NCBI GenBank assembly: GCA_024680055.1
Contig: JAILCP010000023.1
Location: forward strand, 1 to 40,785
From: Lachnospiraceae bacterium
Lineage (GTDB): Bacteria; Bacillota; Clostridia; Lachnospirales; Lachnospiraceae
Length of the DNA stretch: 40,785 nucleotides
Reading direction: 5' to 3'
Made by a program: the position numbers and the translations under genes
Notes under the pieces: generated by a model
The model's input: the letters and a program-made list of their open reading frames with translations, nothing else
What the model was told of the DNA's origin: nothing
Database searches by the model: none
Shown here: positions 40,659 to 40,785 of the stretch, one piece after another
How positions within the stretch are numbered: position 1 is the first letter of the stretch
How the letters are laid out: each line of letters starts with the position of its first letter

Positions 40659-40785
40659 ATGTTGTTTGATAAGTCAGAGTTTAATAATTTAGTTTCAAAA
40701 GTGGGGGACACCATTGTAGATACAAGTAAGAATCTTAAGGATGCTACAATGACGACCATTGATACAGCGCCAATGTCCATGAAGT
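40659..40785 (+). CDS. Start of an unidentified gene, cut by the window edge
   Basis: ATG at 40659 preceded by AAAGGAGGG 9 nt upstream and by a promoter. The 42 codons visible begin MLFDKSEFNNLVSKVGD and continue with a Thr/Lys/Asp-rich helical sequence (TIVDTSKNLKDATM). No domain can be named from this fragment. The opening resembles the helical N-termini of some Clostridial zinc-ribbon proteins, but that is only a guess. Confidence 0.75.
   Translation, partial: MLFDKSEFNNLVSKVGDTIVDTSKNLKDATMTTIDTAPMSMK

Overview
The window reads as chromosome of a low-to-mid GC, strictly anaerobic Firmicute, most likely class Clostridia and probably family Lachnospiraceae. The evidence is strong AGGAGG-type ribosome binding sites, rubrerythrin in place of catalase, DUF438 hemerythrin-like and DUF1858 proteins, an L-box lysine riboswitch on lysA, a YtrA-type GntR/ABC operon, a papain-like protease with a lectin-like C-terminus, and tRNAs without encoded CCA. 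No phage, transposase, CRISPR or plasmid gene was seen. The species cannot be told from the sequence alone.

Layout. 1-600: a tandem array of 73-bp hairpin units, then the terminator of a minus-strand gene whose product joins an NrdI-like flavoprotein domain to a full rubrerythrin. 1661-8889: a cytosolic PAS/GGDEF/EAL protein with an intact EAL site and degenerate GGDEF sites; an operon with a DUF438 hemerythrin/PAS protein, a DUF1858 protein and two unknown small proteins; and a YuxH-type degenerate EAL-HDOD protein. 8898-11666: lysA behind a lysine riboswitch with an intrinsic terminator, then ilvE. 11686-12420: a 132-bp imperfect palindrome and a second 73-bp hairpin array. 12421-14257 (minus): homoserine O-acyltransferase and a YitT membrane protein. 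14432-22238 (plus): a run of seven closely spaced genes (HAAS/DUF1700 membrane protein, unknown 756-residue protein with a cyclic-nucleotide-binding-like N-terminus, rRNA methyltransferase, secreted papain-like protease, cell-wall amidase, XTP/dITP pyrophosphatase, YfcE phosphoesterase).

22357-24483: a six-tRNA operon (Pro, Gly, Arg, His, Gln, Lys), a cysteine-cluster protein, a membrane-anchored SurA-like protein, and tRNA-Leu. 24501-28668 (minus): tetR plus a pair of ABC exporter half-transporters. 28842-28960: a strong promoter followed closely by a strong terminator, a candidate small RNA. 29069-32202: a GntR (YtrA-type) regulator, ABC ATPase and permease. 32278-33567: a DegV protein and a small unknown protein, in opposite orientations. 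33630-38359: an MMPL/RND-type transporter and a lipoprotein with long heptad-like repeats, divergent from a TetR regulator, with three similar palindromes between them. 38595-39944: glutamate dehydrogenase with codon use typical of high expression. 40100-40530: a third hairpin array, then a gene cut by the window edge.

The least explained feature is the set of three intergenic arrays. Two share identical 10-bp arms in an identical 10-21-10-32 layout but have diverged loops and spacers. The third has different arms but nearly the same 74-bp period and the same purine-rich plus strand. The second is the NrdI-rubrerythrin fusion, whose two halves differ visibly in codon use.
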